Notes: a model not told the origin generated them from the letters alone. Shown: positions 31,601-46,600, numbered from the stretch's first letter. The stretch is DNA of 64,000 nucleotides from Euleptes europaea (GCF_029931775.1 NC_079312.1:54378333-54442332); one strand, 5' to 3'. A program made the numbers and translations.

Positions 31601-34600
31601 TTGGTGATGAGTGTGGTGGAACGCCCCATTTTTGCAGATGACTCTGTGTTGTTAAACCCTCTTCGTAGAGCTTAATGAAAATGTAAAGAAGCCGCTTGTT
31701 AAGGTGAAGCTTTAACTTCTTTTGTGGATTAAACAGTTTTAATCTCCCCACCGCCCATCGTTTTAGACAGATTGTGCATATAGGAGTTTGTGTTTTTTCC
31801 GTTGGGGCTTTCAGCAGTGCCTGGCACACAGAAGTATGCTTCGGATGCTCTCTTAAATGTGGTCTCCTTAAACTAGTTAGCTCGTTGTTTCTTCTTGCAC
31901 CCTTTATAGTGGTTTGCAGAGCACTTTTCTACAGGAAGAGACATGTGCAAAAAGAGAACCTGCCATCAAAAAGAGAGAGGATGAGGATGAAGAGGAAAGT
32001 GAAGATGAGTGGGAAGATGTGGAAGGTAGTCCTTCATTTCTTTTGCTATAAAACATTAATTTCTATCTGGATTTGTCATTCTTTGGTCTTGTTCTTGTGC
32101 TGAATTCTCCTGGCTTTTATGATAGCCGAATTGAGTTTTGTATTATTTTTAGGCATTCTTTTTTTTTAGCAACTTCAGATAAAGTTTAAATCGGGTGGCA
32201 CAGAATAACATAGCCTTCACCTCAGTTAGCCGGGTGTCCTAGGGTTTGATTCCAATATTAAATATGCAGTAGTACAATTAGAGTGAGCGGACCGACATTG
32301 TGATGGAGCTCTCCTCTAATTTATGGTGGAAATCTGTATGGCCTATCTTTCCCCCCCTTTTTAACACAGTCAGTTGTATTCTGAAGTACGAAGCCTGTGA
32401 GTCGTGGCATTCCTGGTCATTTCCCCTCAGAATGGTTGATAGTGATGTTATATTTGCTTTATTCAGCTAAGGTGTCTTCAGAGCTGCAGGTAAATGGATA
32501 AATAAAATGGGTTCATTTGGATCCTTCGTGAGCAGCAAGTGGCAGCTGGGCCGTGTTTGTACAGGACTGGAGGTCTGCCCCTCATGTTATATGTTAAGTC
32601 CGCGTGGGGAGGACACACGAGGTCGGAGACGGAGTTCAAACAGCAACCGCTTTATTGAAGTACAGGAACAGAACTAGAGAACACAGTGCAAATGGCCCTG
32701 GTTATATGCCCCCCTGGCCGCCCACGGCCACTCCCCCCCTGATCCGTGATAGAGGGGAAACAACCCCGGGTTACCAATGGTGCGTGCCGGCTTAGGGCCA
32801 ATGGCGCATGCAGGACTTAGGATCCTTCGTTAGGACTCAAGCTCCTAAGTTCCCCCTGCATATCGCCTAACTATATACATACATAACATATTTTTAGGTT
32901 CTGCCCTGTATGCCCTCTGTCTTAAGATCCATGCAAGCATCAGGTACAAAGAGTTGCATGCCCACGCATTCAACAGACAAGATCTGCATTTGGGAAAGTC
33001 CCTGATAACCAGTGCAGAGAACTTGCATCTTCTCTGTGAAACTGAATTATTCGGAACTCCCTTATGATATGCTTTCTTCATAAGACTCTGGTTTGGAAAA
33101 GTTTGCCTTTAAAAAAAAAAGTAACACAGGAGAATCGGCTGTGAGTTAGAACTGAAATGCTTGGAATCTCACTGGGCTTCATCTGAACTATGCAGTTTAG
33201 ATTAACTCTTCCAAATTCAAAAACCTTTATTGGCATAACAAGTCGTTCAAAGCATTCCAGAATTAGTCAAATGATAAAGCATCACTATCAAAATCTATAT
33301 CAATAAACATGGATGAAATAGGATATGCCGGAATGCAATGAATATAAGGTATATATAGAAAACGAGTATCAAAAATAACAGATTAACTCTTCCATTTCCA
33401 GAACTTCGTGAACCTGAGGTAGGGATCTTGGAAGACATTTCTCCAACGCCAGCCGTGCCCAACAAAATGGTTGAGATAGAGATTGAGACACCAGAACAAG
33501 CAAAGAAAAGAGAGAGAAGGTAAGGTGAAGTTGGAGAGCTCTGTATCCAGAGATCTGTGGCTAGCTGTCCCTTTTCTCCCATGTGGGTCAGCAAATCCAA
33601 AGAAGGCCCACATTTACACAACTACCAATAGTACATGGTGGGTGAAATTCACTGTCACATCAAACCGCAGTGTATACAAGTCCAGCTTGCTGCTGGATTC
33701 TGTCTACCTTCCTCCATTTACCCTACTTCCTCACATAAAATGTGACGAAGAAGTTCTGGTTTCAAGCTGACCTGTTACCCATAACATGTGAGAGTAGGGT
33801 TGGGCTTGGATCCTGCAAACGTTCCATGCGCACGAGATAGTCTGTACTGCAGAGTGTGCTTCCACTTCTACTAAACTTCTGTTTGCTCAAGGGCCCATTG
33901 AAAACCCTTGGTCTTGGGCAAGCAGAAGTTTTAGTGGAAGAGCATTCTGCAGCACAGACTATCTAGCATGCACAGAACCTGCTCACAGGATGCAGGCCAC
34001 ACTGTTTTACCCAAGTTAATTGTCCCTTCATAAGCCAGGATTCAAAGCCTGGATTTCATTTAACTCCTTGCCTGACCTTTGCAAATTTTGGGCAATTAAA
34101 GTTAATTTTAAAGCAGGATTCCTTCACTTTAGTCCACATGAGAAGGGAAGGAGCATTTCGTGCGTGAGGAAGCCCAGCAACAAGCTGGGTTTGTGCTGAA
34201 TCTTGGTTGGAAGTGAGGTCTAACTACAGCTTCAGAGCACTGTACACAGCTGTGTACAAATTACAATGTGAAGAATCTGTTCTTGTGTCTTCCGGGGCAA
34301 GAGTTCTGATTTGACTGTGGCATCTTGCAGAGAGAAAAGACAAGCTGAGTTTGAAACATACCTCCGGAGAATGATGAAACGCTTCAACAAAGAGGTTCAT
34401 GAAGATACACACAGGGTAAGACTTAATACACTTTATTTATATATCTGTACCCTGCTTTTCTCCACAGTGGAGACCCTAGGAGGCTCACAACAACATTCTC
34501 CTCATCTCCAGTTTATTCTTACAACATCAACTTTGTGAAGTAGGTAGACTGAGAGTAGGGGACTAGCCTGAGGTCATCCAATGAGCTTCCATGGCAGAGA

Positions 34601-37600
34601 GGGGATTCGAACGTGTGTCTCAGATCCTAGTCCAACCTCTCCACACTGGCTCCTAAGGTAATAGAAATGTAGCTGAAGAAAGTAAACTGCAAGGGACAAG
34701 GATGAGATTCTGTCTCTGTCACCTTATTCTAGCTCTTAAGAGAAGAGTTTATTGAAATTTGAGCGTAATTAATATCCCAGGATGGCCCAGGCTAGCCTGA
34801 TCTCGTCAGATCTCAGAAGCTAAGCAGGGTCAGCCCTGGTTAGTATTTGGATGGGAGACCACAATGGAATACCAGGACTGCTGTGCAGAGGAAGGCACTG
34901 GCAAACCACCTCTATTAGTCTTTTGCCATGAAAACCCCAAAAAGGGGTCGCCATAAGTCGGCTGCGACTTGACGGCACTTCACACACACACATGTTGTTA
35001 CTAGAGCCCCATGGCACAGAGTGGTAGGCTGCAGTACTGCAGTCCGAGCTCTGCTCACAACCTGAGTTCAGTTCCAACGGAAGTCGGTTTCAGGTAGCCA
35101 GCTCAAGGTTGACTCAACCTTCCATCCTTCCGAGGTCGGTAAAATGAGGACCCAGCTTGCTGGGGGTAAAGGGAAGATGACTGGGGAAGGCATTAGTAAA
35201 CCACCCCGTAAACAAAGTCTGCCTAGGAAACGTCGGTCAGGAATGACTAGGTGCTTGCACAGGGGACCTTTACCTTTTTTAAAATGTTGTTCTTGTCAGA
35301 TCTCAGAAGCTAAGCAGGGTCAGCCCTGGTTAGTATTTGGATGGGAGACCACCAAGGAATACCAGGGTTGCTGTGCAGAGGAAGGCACTGGCAAACCACC
35401 TCTGTTAGTGTCTTGCCATGAAAACCCCAAAAAGGGTTGCCATAAGTCGGCTGCGACTTGAAGGCACTTTACACACAAACTAGCAAGAGAACTATACGTT
35501 TGCCAAGTCATCCAGAACATATTTATTGTTTGTGCGGGTTCGAATTTTTTAAAATAGTACATAATACCACTCGTGAGACCAATTTCCCCTTTCTCATACA
35601 GTTCTGTTTAACTCTTAGTATAGCTTTCATTCTGTAAGTCTAAACTTGTTTGTTTCTTTATGTTTATATGTTGTGTTTTCTGTGTTCAGAGTGGCATAAA
35701 ATTATGAATAAAACAGCAATGAAAACAATAACTTTAACCAGTAAACCAAACAGGATCCAAATACAAGAAATTATTGCTGGCTAGTACGTTATAGTCAAGT
35801 CAGTTTACTGTTAATTCCAACCCAAACAAATTTAATTTACAAAAAAAAGATAAGAGAGAGAAACATGGTCTAATTTCAGTAGCAAATTCAGGGTGATTAC
35901 AGTAAAGGGCTTGCTTTTAGCAGACACTGTTCCTGCCTCTTGAAGATACATTGAGAAGGGCCCAGTCTGTCAAATGTAGGTGGTGGGCAGCTGTGAGGGG
36001 TTGATATAGCTGTATCGTTGCCCTAGAATGAATTTGGTCAAAGCCAGGACTGCCTTTTTTGATCTTGATTTTCATGCTCAAAGCAGCGTCATTAAACTAA
36101 AAGGTTGCTGCTTTCTATGTTGGGGTCCTGTTTCTTTTTCCCCAACAGGTTCACTTACTGTGCTTGTTAGGAAACGGTTTCTATCGGAACAGAATCTGCA
36201 GTCAGCCAGATCTCCAAGCGATCGGCCTTTCCATTATCCCAGCCCACTTTACGAAAGTGCCTACGGATCGTGTAGACCGCTTGTATCTGTCAAACCTTGT
36301 GAAATGGTAAGAGTCTCTCTCCATGACCAACTCTGTCTTCAGTGCAACAAAGAGGAAATATTTGTTTCCATCTGTGTAGCCACCTAAGTGAAAGCAGTTT
36401 GTTCTTTTTTAAAACTTTAATTGTAAGAATGGGAGAATGCAAGTCCCCTGAAACGATGGGGATGCAATATGAAGAAGCTAGCCTGGAGAGCAGAAAAATA
36501 AAACATGATTTTGTTCTTCGAGGTTTGTTGCAACCTTTACTGTCAACAGTGAGCTCTCTGATATTGAAGAAAGTTGGCAGTCCACCTTGGAGCGGCGTTT
36601 TGCTGTCTATGCTGCTCGAGATGATGAAGAATTGGTGCATGTAAGTGACCAGGCTTTTAAAGAACTAAAGACTTTGGGAATATAGATTTTGGAAATAGGA
36701 GACCAGACAGCTTTCGCATGAACCCCAAGTGGATGCTTACTGCCACTTCTGTGGCTGTTATCACATGCTTTGCATCTCTGTAAGGTTTTCCACCCATATG
36801 GTTTCTCCAGTAGTGTCTTTAGCATGCCATGCAAGCCACACTGATTTCCACTGACTGCAGGGTATATTACAAGATTTATATTTTCTCTTAACACTCAAGG
36901 CAAATAACATGGTGTAAGGCAATGTAGTTAAATATGAGAGATCTAATAAACTATGTGATAATGCAAAAAAGTTACCTTAAATTTTGTAATCCTAGTCCTA
37001 TTGAACATGATATATTAAGTGGTGCAGAAAATGGAATTACAAAGTAGAAAACAATGCAATAAGAACAGGGTAATACATGCAACAAACAGACAATACATGC
37101 CGTGCACAGAGGCTTAGACTACATCCCTGTTCTCTATAAAAGCACCTTCCTGAACCATTCCATTTTACTATGGTGATTGTGGCGGAAAGTGCCATCAAGT
37201 CGTGGCTGACTTTATAGTGACTCCATAGGGTTTTCAAGGCAAGAGACTAACAGAGGTGGTTTGCCATTGCCTGCCTCTGCATTGCAACCCTGGACTTCCT
37301 TGGTGGTCTCCCATCCAAATGCTAACCAGGGCTGACTCTGCTTAGTGTCCAAAATCTGATGAGATTGGGCTAGCCTGGGCTATCCAGGTCAGCTTTATAC
37401 TATAGCCATATTTATAAAACTTCCTTCCTGAACTATTCTGTTTTACATAGTTTGTGGAGTGACAAGAGTGGTCCTTCCTGACTTCCTTAGGCAGGTCATT
37501 CCACAAGGTGGGGGCCACCACACAGAAGACCTGTGTATAGGCAGCTATACATCTTAGCCGTTTGCAGGGCTAAAATATGCAGAAACTTGCTGCTAGAAAA

Positions 37601-40600
37601 ACCTTTTGGGCAGAAGCTTTTGCATGGAACTCAAACAACACTGGAGCAGCCATGCAAGTGGCAGCAGCCATAGAAACTCTGTGTGAAGAGGATCAGAGTC
37701 AGACCTATGGCACATCCGCTTTGGGGGAAATGCTGTTTTTATTGCTTTTCATTCAATTTTGTCTGGAAGGAACTTTTACTAAGGTCATTGGGGGAAACAG
37801 GAAAATGCACTTGTGTGTATGTGGGGGGAATCACTGTGTGCCTGAACTCAAGATTCCAAACAAATCATTTCTGTTTGTATTTGAAATAGATATTTTTACT
37901 CATTCTGCGGTCGTTGCAGCTTCTGTGCCGGCTTGTCTTGTCTTTACAGCCCATTCCTCTGAAAAAGCCACCAGAGAAGGTAAGAATGGAACATTGAAGC
38001 TATGGGTGGCAGGATCCCTGTGGGCAGGTGTATGTTCACATTTGTAAAAAACAAAAAGCAAATTGCAATTTTTGCTTTCCCGTCTTTGTTTCTTCAAGCC
38101 AGATTCAGATCCTGGCTTGGATCCATGAGAGGATTTCCACAAAGAGAAGGGAGGGATGATTTTCACTGATTTCACCCCTCCTGCTGCGGACCCCTGACTC
38201 TCCCCTTATGGTGTTTCTGGGGAGGCCTGTGTCCCCCAGGGGTAGCATTTCACGCTACAGTGTGAAGAGGCAGAGAAGAAAGCTGAGTTGCACTGATGGC
38301 AATCTCTTTCATCAGACATGCTTGGTGAATCCAAGCTCCTGGTTTGATGAACCCTAATGAAAGTATTTGTTTATATGAATAGAGGCCATGCTACAATCAC
38401 AGTCACCATAGTTAGTTTAATCAAACTGTGGTTTTGTGTGATTCTGAACAGAGCCAAACAGTGAATGTACAGAACAAATACTTCAGAGCGTAGTACTGTT
38501 TACCTAGTAGTTCTTTCAAGCTGTTGGCCTGTGCAAAAGAACCTAGTGGGTTTAAATTTCCTTCATCTTCTCACGATCATCAGGAGCCCCCTTTTCTTTG
38601 TTTCAGGGAAAGCCCCCAACTAAGAAGCGTTCTGTCAGTTTAGTCTCTGAGGAACTGGATAGTTCTGACAAAAAGCCTAGAGCTGCACCAAGAAAATGCT
38701 CAGGACCAAAGAGCAAACCAAGAGCAGGCCGAGAGGAGACTGCACCAAAGAACCTAGAAGCTGACAGGAAACCAAACTCCCCTGAAGGCAAAAGGAAAAT
38801 AAGTAAATCCAAGGTACTGAAGGGTGGTCAGAAAGACAAGGAATGTGGTGATGGTGAAAACAACTTGAAGGGAAGGGAAGTGTTGGGGAGGCCCAAAAAT
38901 GACCGCCAACGAAGAGTGGCCTCCAAAGTGTCTTACAAAGAGGAGAGTGGAAGCGGTGAGGGCAGTGATTCTGAATTCCATGCTTCAGAAGATGGTCAGG
39001 ATGATAGCAGCATCTCTGATGATGATTTTGAAACTACTAATAGGAAGCATAGGTTTTCACGGGGAACACCTAAAGCAAGAACAGCATTTAATAGCAGATG
39101 GAAATCTGCACCTTCGATGTTGAAAGAACCCAAGAATTCAGACAACGTTGAGCATTTGTCGAGGAAAACCAATCTCTCAAGTTCTTCAAACCCACCAAAG
39201 AAAAAGAACAAAATAATTTCCAGTAGTGATGATGAAGGAGGAAGTCAGGAGCCAGTTATACAAAGAGGCACAAATCAATGGGTGGAGGTTTTTGTTGAAC
39301 GAGAAGACAAGTGGGTGGATGTCAACTGTGTACATGGCACAGTTGGCCAGCCTTCACTGTGCTTCAGATATGCCACCAAACCAGTGTGCTATATCGTTGG
39401 CTTTGACAACGATGGGTGCGTAAAGGATGTAACACAAAGATATGATCCGGCGTGGATGACTTCAACGAGGAAAAGCCGTGTGGATGCCCAGTGGTGGGAG
39501 GACACTTTGGAACCGTACAGAAGCCCATTTGTCGAACGGGAGGAAAAAGAAGAGAAGGCTGTAAGTACTGTGGAATTGGTCAGGGTTTTGCTTTTTGTTT
39601 TTTTTCTGTGTGGCCAAAATGGGTTCCAAGTTGTCTTGGTGCTCCCCTGTCCTGTTAATAGTTTTGATTTTCTTTTCTTGATTATTTAAACAATGGGATA
39701 GGGGGTGGGAAGATGGAAGTCAGAGGTGTAAAGTGCACTCTTTTTTATGGAATGGGTTTCACTAACAGCTTTGAGGGAGGGTTAAGGAGTAGCAGCCTCT
39801 GCGATCTGCAAGCACAGAGGCAGCAAATGCTGTGTTAAGCATTCCTAATAAATTGGTAGCTTCTATTTAGATTCCTCAAATTGTAAGCAGAATTGATCAA
39901 TGACCATTTATGCCAGAATGGCTTGCAGGAAAAGGGATATTTGTGCAACTCACGAAATGTCATTGTTCAGCAAAAAGCCATAATGGGTCGAAGGCTTTCA
40001 CGGTCAGAGTTCATTGGTTCTTGTAGGTTATCCGGGCTGGGTAACCGTGGTCTTGGTATTTTCTTTTCTGACATTTCGCCAGCAGCTGTGGCAGGCATCT
40101 TCAGAGGAGTAACACTGAAGGACAGTGTCTCTCAGTGTCAAGTCTCTTCCTACACACTTGACACTGAGAGACACTGTCCTTCAGTGTTACTCCTCTGAAG
40201 ATGCCTGCCACAGCTGCTGGCGAAACGTCAGGAAAGAAAATACCAAGACCACGGTTACACAGCCCGGATAACCTACAAGAGCCATAATGGGGCTTGTTCT
40301 TGTATTCTAGTGGTGAAAGTCACCTGGCTTGGTAGGGACTGTATTCCGCTGGTAGGAACTAATAAGAAGGCCTCTGCTGAATCAGACCAAGTATCTCTTT
40401 TGGCCTTCTGTTTCCTATAGTGATTAAGCAGGTAAGCCATAATCAAGGCCTGAACGCACAGAGACGAGTATTCAGAGGTATATGCCTCTGAGCCTAGAAA
40501 TTCTGTTACGCAATTGTGGCGCATAGCTGATCACTAGAGTCCTGTGGCGCAGAGTGGTAAGCTGCAGTACTGCAGTCAAAAGCTCTGCTCATGACCTGAG

Positions 40601-43600
40601 TTCGATCCCAACGGAAGTCGGTTTTAGGTAGCCAGCTCAAGGTTGACTCAGCCTTCCATCCTTCTGAGGTTGGTAAAATGAGTACCCAGCTCGCTGGAGG
40701 TAAAGTGTAGATGACTAGGGAAGGCAATAGTAAACCACCCCGTAAACATAGTCTGCCTTGGAAATGTCGGAATGTGATGTCACCCCATGAGTCAGTAAAT
40801 GACCTGGTGCTTGCACAGGGGACTACCTTTACCTAGCTGATGATAGACCAACCGTCCATAAATTTGATACAGATAGCTTTGAGCCAGATAGCTTTGAGTC
40901 TATGAACCAGTATATCCCTGTAAGTAAAGTGTGCCATCAAGTCGTAACTGACTCATGGTGACCCTGTGAAGTTCCACATCACAGGGTTTTCAAGGCATGC
41001 GGTGAGAAGAGGTGGTATGCCATTGGCGTCCTCTGCATAGCAGCTCCAGTCTTCATTGGTGGTCAATCATCCAAGTACTGATGCTGCAAGCGTCTGAGCT
41101 CTGACAAGATCAGGCTAGTCTGGGCTGTTAGGGCTGCTGTGATCAGGAATAATGGCATCTGGAATAAAGACCTGGAAAAGGCCACTTGGCTGACTAAACC
41201 CTAATACTGAAAAATGCTTTGAGGGTGTGCTCGATTCATATTACACCCTCACCATGTCAGGAATGGCTGGCTTTTATGAGCTCTCTCCTTGTATGCAGAG
41301 TGTCTGAGAGCTGGTTCACGCAGGGGTGAGACTCAGGGTCTCATTGCTTGTTTTATTCAGCCCTTGACGACACAGCCGAATGTGGTAGTTGTGAATGTCC
41401 TGCATTGTGCAGGGGGTTGGACTAGATGACCCTGGTGGTCCCTTCCAACTCTATGATTCTCTGAATGTGTGATCTGACCACACAGGCAAATATTACTTCT
41501 GAGGTGGTGTTGGGTGATACGAAAGATCCATTTGTGGCACTAAAGCTGGGATGGTTCATCCACACAGGCAGGTCATCATCGCTTGATCAAATGATGAACC
41601 TGCATGTATCAGCTGGACTTAATCTTCCAGCAGCTGAAGAATATATTTGTGTGGTATAAACTCTGAAGTGTGACGCTGGCCATGTGGCTCCCACAGTTTC
41701 TAGCTCAGCTTCAAGACCAGCCCCTCCCAACAGCCGTTGGCGAATACAAGAATCACCCACTTTATGCCTTGAAGAGGCATCTTCTTAAATATGAAGCCAT
41801 CTACCCTGAATCAGCTGCTGTGCTAGGATACTGCCGAGGGGAGGCCGTGTACTCCAGGTGAGATATCCCTGAGGTGTGTATGCCGTGAAACGTGGCTTCC
41901 CCGGGTATGTGATCAGATCCTAGATCCCCTTGCTGTTGTGGTACCTTGAATAAAGCTAAACCTTTACAGAGGCACATCTAAAGTTCACTCCTTACACACT
42001 GTTATGTTATCCTGAAGTTCTAATGTGAACCATGTTAATAATCTGGGCTTTGTGCTTCCTGTGTAAAGACCGCAGAAGGGCTGCATTTGTTATGGAGTGC
42101 AGAATCCCGCATCTTGAGCATCCCAGCTTTCCATTTTTTAGAAGAGGCTTTCTCGCCCTTATGGCTGGGAAGGACACTTTTGAACATGCGTGGATGATGC
42201 CAGGTGAGGTTTCAAAAGAACTGCTAGTTGGGAGTGTGTGGGGGGTATAGGCCTTCAGTAGCCTACATTGCTCAATTGGCCTTCTTTATGAAAAGCAGAA
42301 TCAATGTAAAATTATAACCATTTGCAAGTTTTCTCAATTTGTACTGACAGCAGAATTTTAGGTTTTCTTATTGTAGAATTTGGGTTCCATTAGCACCGTT
42401 CTGATTCTCTCTTTCTAAGGTGTGCTGTTAATAATGAATAGTAACCAGATCCATTGTGCATATTTGCATTGAGAAGGGATGCTGTCTTGTTTGGCCCTTT
42501 TCAGAGACTGTATCCATACGCTGCACTCCAAGGACACGTGGCTGAAGCAAGCTCGAGTGGTGAGGCTTGGGGAAGTACCATACAAGGTAAGGTAAGGGAA
42601 TGGCAATGTTGGGTCTGTACCTCAGTAGCAAAATATGAAGTATGTATACAGAAGGCATTTTCACCTGAGATTGGATCTGTCAAGAGGATAACCAGACTAG
42701 GAAATACATATATCCCAATGACCCTGGAGGGCTTTGTTTAGGAGTTGCTCCCATTTAAAGTGACCAGCATTAGACCAGATAGAATAACATGTTCATCCAT
42801 AGAAACATAAGAACCCTGCTGGATCAGACCAGTGGTCCATGTAGTCCAGCATCTTGTTTTACACACTGGCCAACCAGTTGCTTTGGAGGGCCAAGACACA
42901 GGACATTGAGGCCACGGCTTTCTTCTGATGTTGCTTCCTTACACTGTAATGTAGGGGAGGGGCTGTGGCTTAGTGGTAGAGCAATTGCTTGGCATGCAGA
43001 AGGTCCCAGGTTCAATCCCCGACATCTTAACTTAAAGAGTCTAGGCAGGTAAGTGATGTGAAAGACCTTCCTGACACCCTGGAGAGCCACTGCCAGTCTG
43101 AGTAGACAATGCTGACTTTGATGGACCAAGGGTCTGATTCAGTATAAAGCAGTTTCATGTGTTCATGTGTGTTAATTCCAAGGTTTTATTGTCTCTGGAT
43201 GTGGAGTTCTTGGCTATTATCCATTGATGGACCTATCTAATCCCCCTTTAGAAGCAGTCTGTGCCTGTGGCCATCAATAACGTCTTTTGGCAGCAAATTC
43301 CACATTTTAATCATTGGATAAAGTAGTTCCCTTTGTCCATCCTGAATCTACTGCCCATCAACTTTGTTGGATGCCCCCAAGGTATAGTTTCTTGGGAGAG
43401 GGAGGAAAAGTTCTCTCCGTCCGCTCTCTCTACCCCATGTGTAATCTTATAAACCTCTATCATGTCCCCCCACTTAGTTGTCTCTTTTCTAAATTGAAAA
43501 GTCCCACACTGTAGCCTTATAGGAAAGGTGCTCCAACACATCTTGGTTGCCCCCTTCTGTACTTTTTCCAGCTCTGCAGTATCCTTTTTGAGATATGATG

Positions 43601-46600
43601 ACCTGAACTGCACAAAGTATTCCAGATGAGACCACACAGTATTTCTATACAACAACATTACACCGTTGTCTGTTTTACTTTCAACCCCTTTCCTGATAAT
43701 TCCCAGTGTGGAGTTTACCTTCTTCACTGCTGCCACCCACTGGGTCAACCCTTTTACTATGCTTTTCACTACAACCCCAAGATTCCTTTTAATCTTGGTC
43801 TCCAGCCAGTTCAGTTGGTCTCCTTCCTTGAATATTAACTCTGCTGCTTGCTTGAGTTCTCTCTCTCTCTCTCTCTCTCTTTTTGGTCACAATTCTCCTT
43901 TGCGGCGCTCTGCCTACTGGATTCCATTTCCTTACCCAGCTTGGTTTAAGCTTCTGCTTTTCATTGTCAAATCTCTTCATGCTCCAGCTTCTTTCGATAG
44001 ATCTTTCTCTTTCCGCTCTAGTGACTGTCCCCTTAGGCAAGCCTCAAATTACTTTCGTTTTATTCTCCCATCCTATCTCAAACTCATGGTTCCCCAACAT
44101 CTGCACCTCTCCCTCCTTACAACTGACCCCTCGAAGTCCCCTTCAGTCTGAAGTGTCGTTAATGAAGAACTGTCCCCTATGAAGAGCTGAGCTGTTCTCA
44201 TAATGGACAGAATAGTGCGCATTTCTGTTGGTTCAAAGTGATACTTGACTGCATGCAGTTTGGCCTAAAACATACCTACCTATCTACTTACCTACAAATA
44301 AGCAAACCTGTCTTTTATGCCCCATCTCATCTGAATGGAGTGCGTACCTTTGATGCATCTGCAATGTGGTTTGCATTCATTTGTCTCGTTTACACAGATG
44401 GTCATAGGCTTCTCCAACCAGGCAAGGAAAGCACGAATGGTGGAACCTGCCAACCGGGAAAAAAAGGACTTGGGACTCTTTGGTCTCTGGCAGACAGAAC
44501 AGTATCAGCCCCCTGTGGCAGTGGATGGAAGGGTAAGCAGGGGAAAAGATCAAGTATGATGGAGAGGCTTTGCTACACCTAAACATTAGTATCTGCACCG
44601 CTGTATCTGCTTGCTGACCCACGTAACATAATCATTTTTTACAATGCTGCTGGCACAGCATTCCATATGCATCTTATCCCCACAAAAATGGTTGCAAGTC
44701 AGACCATAAACTATGTTGAATTTCTTCAAAAAGGTACGGCACACATCCTCATGTTACTTGTGAACAGAGGGCGCACATTTAAATTGCCACTTTTCAAAAG
44801 CAAAATAAGAGGGTCTTAGTCATTTTCCAGTTACTGGGTCCTGCTAATAAAAGTGGTGATTTTTAAATGTTCCCTCATTTCCAGCTGTAACGTCGTGTCG
44901 CCACCCAGTGAGAACAAGTATTGCCAGAATGAATTGAACTGGGCCAGAGTCTGTTTAAGCCGCTTGTGGATTACCCTTTACAGGATAACAATAGGTTGTT
45001 ACAAGTGTAAAATTCCACCAAGGCCTTCCAGTACAATCTTCAAGTCTGACAAGAATATTGGCATGATAATAAAAATGTAGATTAAATGTAAATTTTAAGT
45101 AAGCATTTTATAAAGTTACAGCTTTTAAAACAAAGCATATAGAATTTCATCTAATGCTTTGTGTTCTTATGAACTTACAGATACTCAGTCCTGCAGCAAG
45201 TTTTCCTCTAAAATTTACCATTTTAAACAGTGGCGGGCATCTCGGCCAGAGGCAATTTCTGTTTTAAAATATGAACTTCAGTCTTTTTTTGTTTTGCTTA
45301 ACTCTTCCTTCTTTCTTTGTTTCAGGTTCCTCGGAACGAATTTGGAAATGTGTATCTTTTCCAGCCCAGCATGTTACCCATAGGCTGTGTACAGTTGAAG
45401 CTTCCCAACCTTCACCGAGTGGCACGTAAACTGGATATTGACTGTGTTCCGGCTGTTACTGGATTTGATTTTCATGGTGGCTACTCGCACCCAGTGTATG
45501 TCACAGTTCTGCCTTCTGGCTTGGCTAGGCCTATAACGGTGTCATGTGTTGGACTTGACACATGTTCCATCAGTGGAGGATATGTCTTAGATATGGCTAG
45601 TCTGAAAGCGTGCGACTGGCTGAAGATCATCCCGTAAGATTCCAGGGCAGCGCGGGTATCCCCACTCTGCCATGGAAACTTGCCAAGTAACCTTGGGCCA
45701 GTTACCCATTCTCAGCCTAAACTACATCACAGGGTTTTGCAAGAATAAAATGGGGGAAGGGGAGAATATTGTAAGCAACTTTGGGTCTCCATTGGGGAGA
45801 AAGGTGGGCTATAATAAAATGAAAATAATAAAACAAAACTATTGCTAACAATAGTATATGGTGTTGGCTGATGTTTAGTTCCCCATCCTGTTTTTTTGGG
45901 TGTGTGTGTGTGTTTTTGGTCTTCTCATGATATTCAGGCAGTAGAAATCAGATCGAGCTGGATTATTCAAGATTCCTCAAAGAGATGCTGCTAGTTCAGC
46001 AACTGGCACATTAAATTAAATATTGCTCACGTGGGCAGAATTGCTGGTGTTGTCCTTTTAGTGCTACGGTTTCCACAGAATAATCCCTCTCATCTTCCCA
46101 CAAAGCACGAGGAAGCTTCTGAAGCACCTCAAGAAATACGAGATATCATGTGGGTGAAGCAAAGTTAAGGGATTCTCTGGGAAATCACTGAGTGAACAGA
46201 GGAATAATTAACCCAAGAATAAAGGAAAATTGTTTTGGAAGCCTGATATAAGTAGATATGGGGACAGGGACTCAGTTTTTTTGTCTCATTTATATTCTGC
46301 TTTTTGCCAATGAATTAAGGGGAACAAATGCAGATTATATTATTTTGTCTATACAAGTGTAGACAGCTGGGGAAGGGAATGGCAAACCACCCCGTAAACG
46401 TAGTCTGCCTATTAAATGTCGTGATCTGATGTCACCCCATGGGTCAGTAATGACTCAGTGTTTGCACAGGGAACTACCTTTACAAAAATCCTGTTAATTA
46501 GGTTAGGCTGAGGGGAAGTGACTGGGCCCAGGGCCATCTGGTGAGCTTCAGGGCCGAGCAGAGATCTGAACACAGCTCTTGGCCTGTGGCCAGCAACCTG

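Noticed and set aside
39561-39689. In-frame continuation of XPC exon 9 past 39560
   Set aside because: A consensus donor (GCT|GTAAGT) lies at 39560, and homology resumes at exon 10. The extension is intron read-through.
41858-42000. LTR-like piece (GAATAAAGC followed by a CTTTACA block)
   Set aside because: It begins right at the XPC exon 10 donor, and no TG..CA ends or U3-like part could be delimited.
42953-43173. True tRNA gene
   Set aside because: A- and B-box-like blocks are present, but no acceptor stem pairing is evident, and the sequence continues into a SINE body.
45496-45637. In-frame extension past XPC exon 13
   Set aside because: The conserved GYSHPV continues in exon 14 (TEGYVVCEE). 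The extension is intronic.
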